The notes under the pieces are model-generated. The model was not told the DNA's origin and ran no database searches. It saw only the letters and a list, made by a program, of their open reading frames with translations. DNA of 26,739 bases, taken from NCBI GenBank assembly GCA_032718475.1, contig JAUCBJ010000645.1:1-26739 (forward strand), given 5' to 3'. The translations under genes were made by a program, and so were the position numbers. The stretch comes from Nemertoderma westbladi. Its lineage: Eukaryota; Xenacoelomorpha; Nemertodermatida; Nemertodermatidae. This document shows, in pieces, positions 18,326 to 26,739 of this stretch (its first letter is position 1; every line of letters starts with the position of its first letter).

Positions 18326-21300
18326 TAGCGCTAACTACACCAATCAGCTAGTGCACTAAAACCCGTACGTTAGTATATCAGTATACCAGTATGTCAGTCA
18401 GTGTAAGACATAAAGACCACCCAAAACCATACCTAGGCCTCCTAACTAAACCCAATTTCCCCCTAATGCTACAAGGTTGAGACATAACCTAGATCGTCAG
18501 CCCCCTAATACTGTAACAACGGCTGGTCCCCGTTCCTTAACTGATTATCCCGACCGCAATGGTGGCCCCCCACCAGCGTTGCCCCGCTTTGGATCCTCCG
18601 CACTCCCCTCCGTCGCTTCCCCCGGTGCGCCTGCCGCGCCTACCGGTACCTTAGCCCTCCATGCTAAAACAAATAGCTACCATATCGGCGCATGCGTTCA
18701 CAAACAGTCTGACAGTCTGAAAGAAACCCCGTAAGGATTATCGCATCTCAATTACATAGAAATCAAGAGTCAAATGTAGAAATCATAGTTCAAGATTGTA
18801 ATTCAGAAGTAATCAGCAGAATCATTATCAACAATTTACATAAGCATTAACATGTAGCACATACCGGAACACAGCCAATTTGAATCTGACAAAATAAGGA
18901 TGATGCAATAATCGTCTCAATGGTCCTCCAGCAAGCCATACCACCATTAGACAAACCTAGAACAGCTGGGCCAATGGGGAAGCCGGGTTGTGATCCCTTT
19001 CCCCCCTATTTCACAAATTATTACCATATATGGTAATGAATTCTGTCCCGGTGGGCTTATAGGTTGCTGGCCATTTCACGATTATTAAAGCACATTAAGC
19101 ATAATTCGATATAAAGCCAATTTAGAAAGAAATATAAAAGGAAATTAACACAAATACACAATTAATTCAGTCAATATTGATAAACAGCAAATCCGTATTA
19201 GTGTTTTATAAGAGTTTGCTACCATAAATGTTATTTACTAAGAATTTATTATAAAATTACGTACGCACACTACATACTATACAAAAAACGGATGAAATAT
19301 ATAAACTTGGATATTTTATTGTCCCTATCTAATCACGGCTGTACATCATCATGACTTATCTAAAATACTTTATACTGTATAGTGGGCTGCTTCGGTACAC
19401 AGCGCCATATATCGTAACACTATCCCTAAATACTGCAGAGGTTTTGGGCCATAAATTATCTGTCTCATTACTCCCTACTGTATAGTGTATATTCTTATTA
19501 AATTGAAAGAAAGAAAACACTCACACGTCCAAAAATACAAATGAGTAACACTTAAATAATATATCGATAAAAGGTTGAATATTAAATCCTATAAAATTCA
19601 TGAAATAGCACAATTTTAGGAAGTTACTCTTATTAACCTTAGATTGTCACCTATAAATTTACTGACATTATTAAACCGTAATTTGTGACCTATAAATTTA
19701 CTGACTATCAATATTCCTTTAAAATCTGATATATGAAATTACATAATCGGGCTGAGTTCTGATGAATGAAAAGTGCAGTACTTTAATAAGAGACATCGGA
19801 TTATTGTATTGCAGTGCTGGTGCTGGTTATAATCACTATCGGAGACAGTCCTGAGATTTTTAGATGATTGGGAAATTTGGGGAACTCCTGGATGGGCACT
19901 AAAGTTGGGGTCTGGTGGCAATTCTGAAAGGCGGTGGCATACCACTCATTCTAGATGTCTTCCACTTCTAGAAACTCTAGATTTATCTGACGATTTACCA
20001 AGTTCATCAGAAGATATATAGCAAACAGATTCATTAACACAGATCCTTTTCGACGTTCCTCATCTTGAGTGTCCGATTGTTGTTTTTCCTGTATATTAAT
20101 TGTCTTTATTAACTGGACGACACAAGGAAAATGAGAAGATTACTCGAGGTAACATTGATACATTGGATTCCGTGGAATGGAGCACACTTATCGGTAGATG
20201 CTATCTTATCACTGGGAAGATAGCATGGAGGGAGTGTTAGCCTATCCATTCCGCTCTACATTCCAACCACAAATGTAGGGAGCCAATTTAAGAATATTGG
20301 ACACAGAGAAATACAGAGCCAGTAGGTGGGCCCACTCACCTTATAGCCACAGGGAAAGCCAGGGTATACTAACCAAGGGATGATGCAATTGGGCCAGCTG
20401 ATGGGTGAGTTGGACCAACGGGAGGGTGACATGTGGCGTGTATCAGCCAGAGGCCAATGAAATATGTTAGCCTATTATAAGCAGTATATTTTCCCCATAT
20501 ATATTACCGGTCAATCATTGTGCAGCCAGTTGGCATTCATTCCATATAATGCAGAGGTGAAATTGTTTTTCCACTGCTTTGCTTTGCTGCACTACATTAC
20601 ATTGTGCTACCAGTACTACAGTAGTCAGTCACTCAGTATATATTAATGTCGATTAATAACAGAAAAGTTCAGCGATAAACTCTTATGTTCAACAGGCCCA
20701 TAGCCAAGTCAACCACCCAGTCAGTAGCCAGCGCGAGCGCGTAGGGAACAACCACCATCAAGTCAACCAGTTGGGATCTCTCGCTAACCGAGATTTCGTC
20801 ACAATCCTATTCCACTTCAAACTACGAGCCAGCAACAGAAGAGGAAACGTATTTAATGTATTTAAAGTATTTAAAATCTTTTCCATATCTTGATTCGTTG
20901 TCAAAACATATGTTATACAGTAGTCTATTATGAGAATGCTCTCCATAGCGAAAAATATTTGTCATGGGGGACTATGGACCTTAGTGTTTTAGATTGTTAC
21001 TGAAATTACCTAGTACGCATCAGGGGGCGCTTTTCTGCTACAGGATTAAATGAGTCGAAGTCCCGCTTACAGAGCATTCGTCTTGGACACTAAATGAAAT
21101 GAAGATTTACAGTCCAGTTAGTGAATAATCACCAAAAATTTTATAGTGCCAATTTTGATAGACTATCCTTAAAAGTTTACACATTTTTTTCTCAAAATAT
21201 ACATAATTTTTTACAACCATTTACTTTCAGAACAAAAAATATTAATGTTACCCAAATAGGCCTACATGTCATACATATACAGGACTGTATATTATATATG

Positions 21301-21389
21301 TCTGAAATGTCCATACAATGTATGTCTCATTATATTTTATTTCTGTATTCACTACTTCACTACTATGATCACGCTGCTGTATAGCAGCT
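18326..21389. other. Intergenic stretch, no gene recognised
   Basis: No frame resembles a known protein. Noted inside: a C-rich patch at about 18490-18670 whose 85-codon plus frame opens at TTG and is Pro/Ala-rich; ACCTATAAATTTACTGAC repeated at 19649-19666 and 19688-19705; a minus-strand Ser-rich stretch around 19960-20020 (SSDELGKSSDKSRVSRSGR), too short and broken to call; and a foldback at about 20170-20255. A BEL/Pao gag would be expected next to 18325 but is not seen. Confidence 0.5.
20198..20226. repeat. Perfect 10-bp inverted repeat in a foldback
   Basis: ATGCTATCTT (20198-20207) and AAGATAGCAT (20217-20226) are exact inverted partners around nine bases. Further out, GGAATGG near 20174 and CCATTCC near 20247 are also complementary, so the arms may extend imperfectly to a ~80-bp foldback. 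Confidence 0.7.
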
Positions 21390-22404
21390 GCGCATTGACA
21401 TTGGTATGCCAGCTTAACAAAAACATTTTGTCACCACCACCATATAATATGCACGGTATACGAAAGAACGGTATATGCATGCTAGGAGGCAATGCAAACG
21501 CAATGCATCTAAGATCAAACATGATAAAGTGGCGGAGGCTTTACTAAATAATTCTTCCACTAAACATTTTTGGTCACAGGTGCGCAACCATACAACTGAT
21601 AAGTGTCCGTTACCTACGAGAATAGGAGATGATGTTGGCCCTGTTAACATCGCTAACATGTGGAAGAATCATTTCCAGAGTTTATTTAACTGTGTCAACG
21701 ATGACACAGATAGTGCATACATTAATACATGTATTGATAACGCAGCTAATATTGGTTTTTCTAATATTTCATACAACAAAGTGATGGATTCACTGCTCGG
21801 CCTTCCATCCGATAAAGCCCCTGGGCTTGACGGATTGTCGGCAGAACATTTAATCCACGCATGTTGTTATAATCTTGTGCGTGCAATTGCCCTTTTAATT
21901 AACTCTATTTTTATACATAACTATATGCCAGCTGCCATGATGGAATCAACCATCATTCCACTTGTAAAGGATAGGTCGGCTAGTCTGACGTATAAGGATA
22001 ACTATCGAGGCATTTCTTTGCCTACGATCCTCAGTAAATTTATTGAGAAAGTAATTCTAGAGCACTGTTTCAAATATTTAGATACTACATATAACCAGTT
22101 TGGCTTCAAGCCTAAACTCGGAACTGAAACATCTATATATACTCTGAAGGAAATAGTAAACTACTATCTCAATAACAATTCTTCTGTTTATGTATGCATT
22201 TTAGACGCATCTAAAGCGTTTGATCGTGTCAACCATTTAAAATTGTTTCGCAAACTGATAGACCGTGGTGTACCATTATACATTGTTCGCATTATTATGT
22301 TTTGGAATCGTAACCAACTAGTGCGTGTCTGTTGGGATGGGTTTTTATCACCATCCTTTTCTGTAACTAACGGAACTAGACAAGGTAGCATTATTTCACC
22401 ATTC
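21390..22404 (+). pseudogene. LINE reverse transcriptase fragment (CR1/Jockey-like)
   Basis: The open part starts at 21475. LINE-like sequence with in-frame stops (RIDIGMPA, then ARYTKERYMHARRQ) extends back to about 21390, so the endonuclease is missing. The linker ends in FWSQVRNHT (residues 32-40). RT features follow: PSDKAPGLDGLS (111-122), DNYRGISLPTILSK (175-188), QFGFKPKLGTETS (208-220), ILDASKAFDRVNHL (242-255, with catalytic motif-A Asp) and NGTRQGSIISPF (299-310, motif B). The xADD motif C that should follow is absent. After Phe310 the frame reads 12 unrelated residues to a stop at 22443. The domain order and wording fit CR1/Jockey-group non-LTR elements that copy by target-primed reverse transcription. 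The fragment is inactive. Confidence 0.85.
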
Positions 22405-23159
22405 GCCAGTAGGTGCCGTCACCCGGTAGAACCTGCCTGGTAAGACTGGTGAAAGACACAAGAGGCTAATATGGTAATCTGGTAATATATGGTAATATAG
22501 CCGAAATGATATAGCAATATCAAACAACAACAAAGCACATCGGTAATCTGGTACTGTACTGTAGGTACGCAGTCAGGCATACAGCACTGACTGCAAGTGC
22601 TGAAGTACAACACAAGGTACAGTCGGTACCGGTAACCGGGTAGCTGACAAGCAGCTGGTAAAAGAGGCCGATAGCCAGACCCTTCTGGGCCCGTTAGGTC
22701 CAGCCGCTATGGGTTAGGAAGCGTAACCCGTGGGGTGGTGCTAGACGTCCGCAAGGCCGTCTGGCGTAGTTTCTTTCTCTTTTTATTTTTTTATTTTTTT
22801 ATTTTTTACTTTCAGTTTGGATGTGAAACCGAAAGGGTCAGTTCAGGTGTAGTTCATACTTTCCCTTAGGTCATGGCTATACACCTCTGCTACTAAACCA
22901 TTACTGTAAAATCAAATGACACTTACTTGTACAATATAACACAATAATATATGTCCTAAGATAGGTGTATCATAGTAGAGTCTTATTCATAAGAGTTCTT
23001 TACATAAGACATAACCACCACCAAATCTACTTATAAAAGCCAATATATGCTAGTCAGATTCTGGATAAAATAAGCGTATCACTCAAAGAGTTGATTATGT
23101 GAAACTCAACGACTTGACCAATAGAGTATGCATATGGTTGGCTGTCTCCTAGGAACTAG
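22405..23159 (-). repeat. Candidate 3' LTR / 3' non-coding end of the Gypsy element
   Basis: No coding frame. On the minus strand, a TATA-like TTTATAAG lies near 23030-23040 and several AATAAA words lie in the A-rich tract at 22775-22805, an arrangement suited to U3-R-U5. An alternative reading is a shorter LTR from 22413 to about 22858: TG starts at 22413, CA ends near 22858, and a purine tract AAGGGAAAG lies just upstream of it on the minus strand. The second LTR is outside the window, so neither can be confirmed. Confidence 0.35.
22671..22765. other. Three consecutive hairpins, possible structured RNA
   Basis: Stem I pairs ATAGC (22671-22675) with GCTAT (22706-22710), and inside it GACC (22678-22681) with GGTC (22697-22700). 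Stem II pairs GGGTTA (22711-22716) with TAACCC (22724-22729). Stem III pairs GCTAGACG (22740-22747) with CGTCTGGC (22758-22765; one G-U pair). Inside it, after a mismatch, CC/GG closes a GCAA tetraloop of GNRA type. A T-rich tract with (TTTTTTA) repeats follows on the plus strand. It could be a structured part of an LTR or LINE untranslated region. It does not fit a hammerhead, and I could not force an HDV-like fold. Confidence 0.4.
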
Positions 23160-26100
23160 CTAATCGGTATAAGGGAAACCATAATACTGTGGTTTGCGAC
23201 GAATACGGTTTGGGCGTCCCGCGGGTCCCAGTTCTAAGGCAACGGGGGCTTTGATTGGTATGCTTTGGGCACTATCACTACTGTCTTGTGGGCAATGGGT
23301 TGTAGGTATTGGGCCAAATTCCACAGGCGGTGCAGAATCTGTCTGGACTGGTGGGTTCGATGTTAGCGGAAGCGGTTGAGTAGGTGGTGTTGGTGATATC
23401 ATCAGGTCTCCAGGTTCTGATCCTACAGGGGCAGGGTCTGGGACTGTTGGCCTACGTGGTGATATTATGTCATCTTCATCATCTGTTGAGGACGATGTCC
23501 TAGCTCGCAAAGACTCCTTGCGATACGGGACCCTATAGCATGCAGATCGTGGAACGCGGTATGCCTGAGCACGCAACTGTGCCCCAATGAATTTTCGAAC
23601 ACTGGCCCACTCAGAGTCAATAGCTGAGACAATATATCGTGGTCGACTCTTGAGTTGTGGTGAGTCACTATGGAGATAAACTAAATCACCAACTGAGATA
23701 TTTGGGTTTGGAGCCATGGTGGCACGTGGTGCTTTAGACTGAGCACTGGTCAAATGGTTATTGAGTCGTGACTGATGTTGCTTCTCAATCAGGGTAGTGT
23801 CATGGAGGGGTATTTGTTCTCCACTGAACTGGTCACGCTGGGTGAATATCTCTCGAGCAGAGAGGCCACTTGACCGAATACGAGCATTAAGGTTTGAGAC
23901 AGCCAGGGCAATAGACACATTGGAGTATGGCCCTCCTGTAGGACAGATGCGGAGTAATTCCGTCTCTAACTCCTGCACAGCACGTTCTGCAACAGGATTT
24001 TTATTTACATTCTTTGCTCGTCCCAACTCAAGGCGTATATGATGTCGCTTGAGTACGGGGTCATCAGGGAGTGAGCGGAATCCGGGTGCAGGATCTGTGC
24101 GGACTACTGCATGAGGACCACTGAGTGGACAGGATCCAACACAGAGGGACAGCAGAGCATCACGTAACGTTTCCCTGCACTCATCAGGATCCTCAGTGTT
24201 TTGGTTAATTATCCGTTTTGGTGCAGATTTAAGAGCAGCACACTGGGTACAACCAGCGGTGACTGATTCAATAGCACGGTCAAGATCTAGAGCAAGAAAT
24301 GAACGCACCACTATCTGATGTAGTTGGGACTTAGGTGGATGCTGTAACTCAAGGTGCAGGGAGGTGAGCAATCCAGCGAGGGCATGGCGAGGTACAATAA
24401 TAAGATCACGTGGGGAAGCCAGGGCTATGGAACGCCTGGCAATGATAAGACCATCCTGTGAGAGTGTGGCATAACCTAAGTAACGCTTTATATCACGGAT
24501 ATGTGTTTCCTTCTTAGAGGGCCGGGTACCCTGACGTAGGTATCCACGTACACGACATAAGTCAGCACATTCCTGTTGTATGGCCAACCAGGCAGTGCGG
24601 GTAGCATATATAGGCTGACTGGGCATCTTTGGTGCTGAATCAGGTACTGTTGATGATCTGACAATGGGTTCATCTGCAAGTTCATGGATAAAAAGACATA
24701 CCTGACAACTATCATCTGTGCAGGGTGGGGCATTTCGGCTTTGGAAGTCGGCCGAGCGATTATTAGTACCCTGAATATGGGATAGATTGATGTTATGTTG
24801 ACTGAGAGTAGCTAAGAAGGTGGTTAAACGGGGACTGGACGAATATGATCCGCGCGATAGCTTGGCATATGCTTGAACACAGGGACGACTATCTGTCACA
24901 ACCTGTGATGGGAGACTGGCCTGTACTATGTACGGGGAAAAGTGGTTGACAGCACTGGCAATAGCTAAAGCTTCTAATTCACAGGGTAACCAATTCCGTT
25001 GGTGCTGGCGTACTTTAGCCGAGTAGAATCCTGCTAGGTGGAGTCGAGAGTTACGTTTGGCATATAATACAGCGCCAAGTCCAGCAGCACTGGAGGCAGC
25101 ATCTGTGACGATGAAAAGTTCATCAGATGGATGGGGTATGACAATAGATCGGCATGACTTTAATCCTGCTTGGGCCCGGCGAAATGCGGTAGTACTCGAC
25201 TCAGTCCATAGAATAGGGTCACTGGGTTGGCCTACAATCAGTTCATCAAGGGGGGCAATGAGTGTGGAACACTGTGGAAGCACACGGGAAATGACTTTAT
25301 ACGAACCTACAAAGGATCTGAGGGCGCGCGTGCACTCTGGTGCTGCACATGTGGCTAGGGTAGAAATAACATGAGGTGATGCAGAAATGGATCCTTCGGT
25401 CCATCGCCAGCCAAGGATGGTTGTGGTTCGAGGGCAAATTATCGTTTTTTTTGGAGATAAACGCAGATCACAACGGGCAAGAGCATATAACAATTGTGAG
25501 AAGTTTGTAGCTGCATCAGCAATTGTGTTGCCACCACAGTAAATATCATCTGCAATTTTGGAGACAGTTCCGTTACACAGTAGGTCACCAAGGACACGAC
25601 ACATTAGCTCTTCTAAGGCACTCTCCGATCCAGGCATGCCCATTGCGCAGCGCATGTAGACTCGTACACCACGGAAAGGGGTTACAACACCACAGTACTT
25701 TCTTGAGGATGGTTGTAGTGGGATTTGATAGAAGGCCGATGTAAGGTCAGATTTTATTATATATTTATATGAGCCAAGAGACCGGAGTGTTGAGTCGACA
25801 TTTGGCAGAAGAGAGGGTTGTGGTTTGGTATACTGTGCAATTTGATTAAAGGCTGTTACCAGCCTTGTGCCTCCATTAGGCTTCGCAACTAGAAATGAAG
25901 GGCTCAAATACTCTACATGAACTCCAGCTTTTTCAGGAGTGGCAAACACTCCCAACTCCTCTAGCTGGTCGAAACGATCCTGTAACTCAACGAGTCGGTT
26001 ACGACTATACTGGGGTATTCTCCCCTTTTGTTGAGGGGGCAATGTTGGCCCCATATTTACGACTCCCTCAAAGGGACCTGCAGCACCATTGTATCCTGGA

Positions 26101-26738
26101 TAGTGGTCTGAGAAGACAGCCGAATGTTTGGTGATGACATCTAAGAACATTTGGCGCTCTGGTTCAGAAAGAATACCATCAGGATCTAGGGAGATACGGG
26201 TAAGGGGGTCACTGGTGCTAGAAACAGACTCATGTCGGGTAACCTGTGGGGCAATGCCAGTCATTACATCAGCTTCAGATGTATCCATCACGGGGGTAGC
26301 AAGGCATACATGAGAATTTCGCTTGATTGTAATGGGGGATGTTGTCGTATTATTGATAGAGATGTTGCCATTTTGGGGAAAGACTAGGCATGGTGGGAAC
26401 CATGGACGAATGGCATTATTGCATTGCATATGAGGTGCAATTAACATAGGTGACTCTTGACTGGGTTCTCCTGGTAGGGACAACTGTAAGTCATCATTTG
26501 GCCATATAACGACGGATCGTGCTGATGCCCGAAGGAGGGATGAATTGCTCTTAGGGGACCGAGGTACTGAGCGAGGCTGAGAGTTAAACTTAACTGTGGA
26601 ACCATCAGATAGGACAATTGATTGATGGGCAGGGCGGATGCTGATATCATTGCTCTCCAGGAATGGCATTCCACCAATGATGGCAGAACCAAGATTGGGT
26701 ATAACAAGGCCATTGAATGTAAAGGAGAGAGAACCCCG
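23160..26738 (-). CDS. pol: Ty3/Gypsy-type Pol polyprotein (partial at 5' end)
   Basis: The first in-frame Met is at 26669 (1,169 residues counted from it), but the frame is open to the window edge. The preceding residues NLGSAIIGG and MPFLESNDI form the C-terminal part of retropepsin, so the true start and the protease DTG motif lie outside. RT spans about 215-430: KSDLTSAFYQIPL (Asp308) and KIADDIY (Asp374, Asp375). RNase H spans about 510-645: VTDAASSAAGLG (Asp523), CELEAL (Glu564 or Glu566), VTDS (Asp593) and SADFQSR (Asp641). The integrase zinc site is His772, His777, Cys807, Cys810. The core has VRTDPAPGF (Asp859) and NPVAERAVQE (Glu895), the D-x35-E pair. The SH3-like end is ISVGDLVYLH (991-1000). 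The tail ends RIRRKPQYYGFPY, common in these elements. Only 48 residues separate Cys810 from Asp859, too few for the segment carrying the first catalytic Asp. There are no stops or frameshifts. Confidence 0.93.
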   Translation of the reverse strand, partial: RGSLSFTFNGLVIPNLGSAIIGGMPFLESNDISIRPAHQSIVLSDGSTVKFNSQPRSVPRSPKSNSSLLRASARSVVIWPNDDLQLSLPGEPSQESPMLIAPHMQCNNAIRPWFPPCLVFPQNGNISINNTTTSPITIKRNSHVCLATPVMDTSEADVMTGIAPQVTRHESVSSTSDPLTRISLDPDGILSEPERQMFLDVITKHSAVFSDHYPGYNGAAGPFEGVVNMGPTLPPQQKGRIPQYSRNRLVELQDRFDQLEELGVFATPEKAGVHVEYLSPSFLVAKPNGGTRLVTAFNQIAQYTKPQPSLLPNVDSTLRSLGSYKYIIKSDLTSAFYQIPLQPSSRKYCGVVTPFRGVRVYMRCAMGMPGSESALEELMCRVLGDLLCNGTVSKIADDIYCGGNTIADAATNFSQLLYALARCDLRLSPKKTIICPRTTTILGWRWTEGSISASPHVISTLATCAAPECTRALRSFVGSYKVISRVLPQCSTLIAPLDELIVGQPSDPILWTESSTTAFRRAQAGLKSCRSIVIPHPSDELFIVTDAASSAAGLGAVLYAKRNSRLHLAGFYSAKVRQHQRNWLPCELEALAIASAVNHFSPYIVQASLPSQVVTDSRPCVQAYAKLSRGSYSSSPRLTTFLATLSQHNINLSHIQGTNNRSADFQSRNAPPCTDDSCQVCLFIHELADEPIVRSSTVPDSAPKMPSQPIYATRTAWLAIQQECADLCRVRGYLRQGTRPSKKETHIRDIKRYLGYATLSQDGLIIARRSIALASPRDLIIVPRHALAGLLTSLHLELQHPPKSQLHQIVVRSFLALDLDRAIESVTAGCTQCAALKSAPKRIINQNTEDPDECRETLRDALLSLCVGSCPLSGPHAVVRTDPAPGFRSLPDDPVLKRHHIRLELGRAKNVNKNPVAERAVQELETELLRICPTGGPYSNVSIALAVSNLNARIRSSGLSAREIFTQRDQFSGEQIPLHDTTLIEKQHQSRLNNHLTSAQSKAPRATMAPNPNISVGDLVYLHSDSPQLKSRPRYIVSAIDSEWASVRKFIGAQLRAQAYRVPRSACYRVPYRKESLRARTSSSTDDEDDIISPRRPTVPDPAPVGSEPGDLMISPTPPTQPLPLTSNPPVQTDSAPPVEFGPIPTTHCPQDSSDSAQSIPIKAPVALELGPAGRPNRIRRKPQYYGFPYTD

Positions 26739-26739
26739 C

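Larger units (their letters stand above)
22405..26739 (-). mobile_element. Ty3/Gypsy-type LTR retrotransposon, 3' part
   Basis: The element is on the minus strand and runs off the right edge, so its 5' LTR, primer-binding site and gag are out of view. Inside the window are most of pol (23160-26738) and a non-coding 3' end that starts right where the LINE homology stops (22404/22405). Codon use is GC-richer than the surroundings and the frame is intact for about 1,190 codons, which suggests a recent arrival compared with the BEL/Pao and LINE remnants. The left boundary is inferred from the LINE break, because a canonical TG...CA end is not at exactly that base. Confidence 0.65.

Noticed and set aside
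18477-18734. 85-codon Pro/Ala-rich plus frame
   Set aside because: It opens at TTG, composition simply follows the C-rich patch, and no domain is recognisable.
19750-19790. Hammerhead-ribozyme-like CTGATGA...GAAA string
   Set aside because: CTGATGAATGAAA lacks room for stem II and no flanking stems pair.
22671-22800. HDV-like self-cleaving ribozyme at a retroelement end
   Set aside because: I could not form the required nested P1-P2-P3 arrangement. The stems here are simple consecutive hairpins.
22439-22815. Plus-strand intron from GTAAGA (22440) to the pyrimidine tract ending CAG (22815)
   Set aside because: Both splice-like signals look good, but no coding sequence flanks them in a consistent frame and the region fits a minus-strand LTR better.
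23194-26313. Plus-strand frames of 60-105 codons opposite the Gypsy pol gene
   Set aside because: They are antisense shadows of the long minus-strand frame, which has all the recognisable domains.
1-26739. CRISPR array, bacterial operon or prophage interpretation
   Set aside because: There are no regularly spaced short repeats with unique spacers, no tightly packed genes and no ribosome-binding-site pattern. The gene and element content is animal.

Overview
This window looks like gene-poor, AT-rich nuclear DNA of an animal, probably a marine invertebrate. It has one recognisable cellular gene, with an animal-type eIF3G product. The rest is mobile elements typical of metazoan genomes: a decayed BEL/Pao LTR element, a Ty3/Gypsy-type element, a truncated CR1/Jockey-like LINE, a tRNA-derived SINE-like head and a non-autonomous inverted-repeat element. 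Words such as TAGGCCTA, ACCGGT, CAGTA and GTATC recur in the non-coding DNA. I cannot fix the species or phylum from the sequence alone.

Layout from left to right. 1-3.2 kb has no gene, only a 53-bp tandem repeat, a run of 16 G and a ~80-bp duplicated segment carrying inverted CCAAT boxes. 3.2-3.3 kb (minus) is a degenerate tRNA-like head. 3.4-4.5 kb holds short open segments in changing frames that may be a decayed, unrecognised gene, followed at 4.65-4.93 kb by promoter-like motifs. 5.84-8.17 kb is a strongly G-biased higher-order minisatellite of 64-bp and 49-bp units, ending in 177-bp A-A-B super-units. 8.48-9.35 kb (minus) is an intact, single-exon eIF3G reading frame with a poly(A) signal next to the minisatellite. 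9.69-10.74 kb is a 1,054-bp element with perfect 49-bp terminal inverted repeats built from ACGCGT palindromes. 10.8-14.2 kb has no gene but several inverted repeats.

14.2-18.3 kb (minus) is an old BEL/Pao element: protease, reverse transcriptase, RNase H and integrase pieces are in the right order but full of stops, frameshifts and deletions. 18.3-21.4 kb has no recognised gene. 21.4-22.4 kb (plus) is a LINE reverse-transcriptase fragment that breaks off right after RT motif B. It abuts a ~0.75-kb non-coding segment, probably the 3' LTR of the last element. 23.16-26.74 kb (minus) is a long open pol frame of Ty3/Gypsy type (end of retropepsin, RT, RNase H, integrase), running off the right edge. 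It reads as young, yet its integrase lacks the segment that should carry the first catalytic aspartate.

The genes do not form a pathway. The window records one housekeeping gene surrounded by successive waves of transposition, with the youngest LTR element apparently lying in or against an older LINE.
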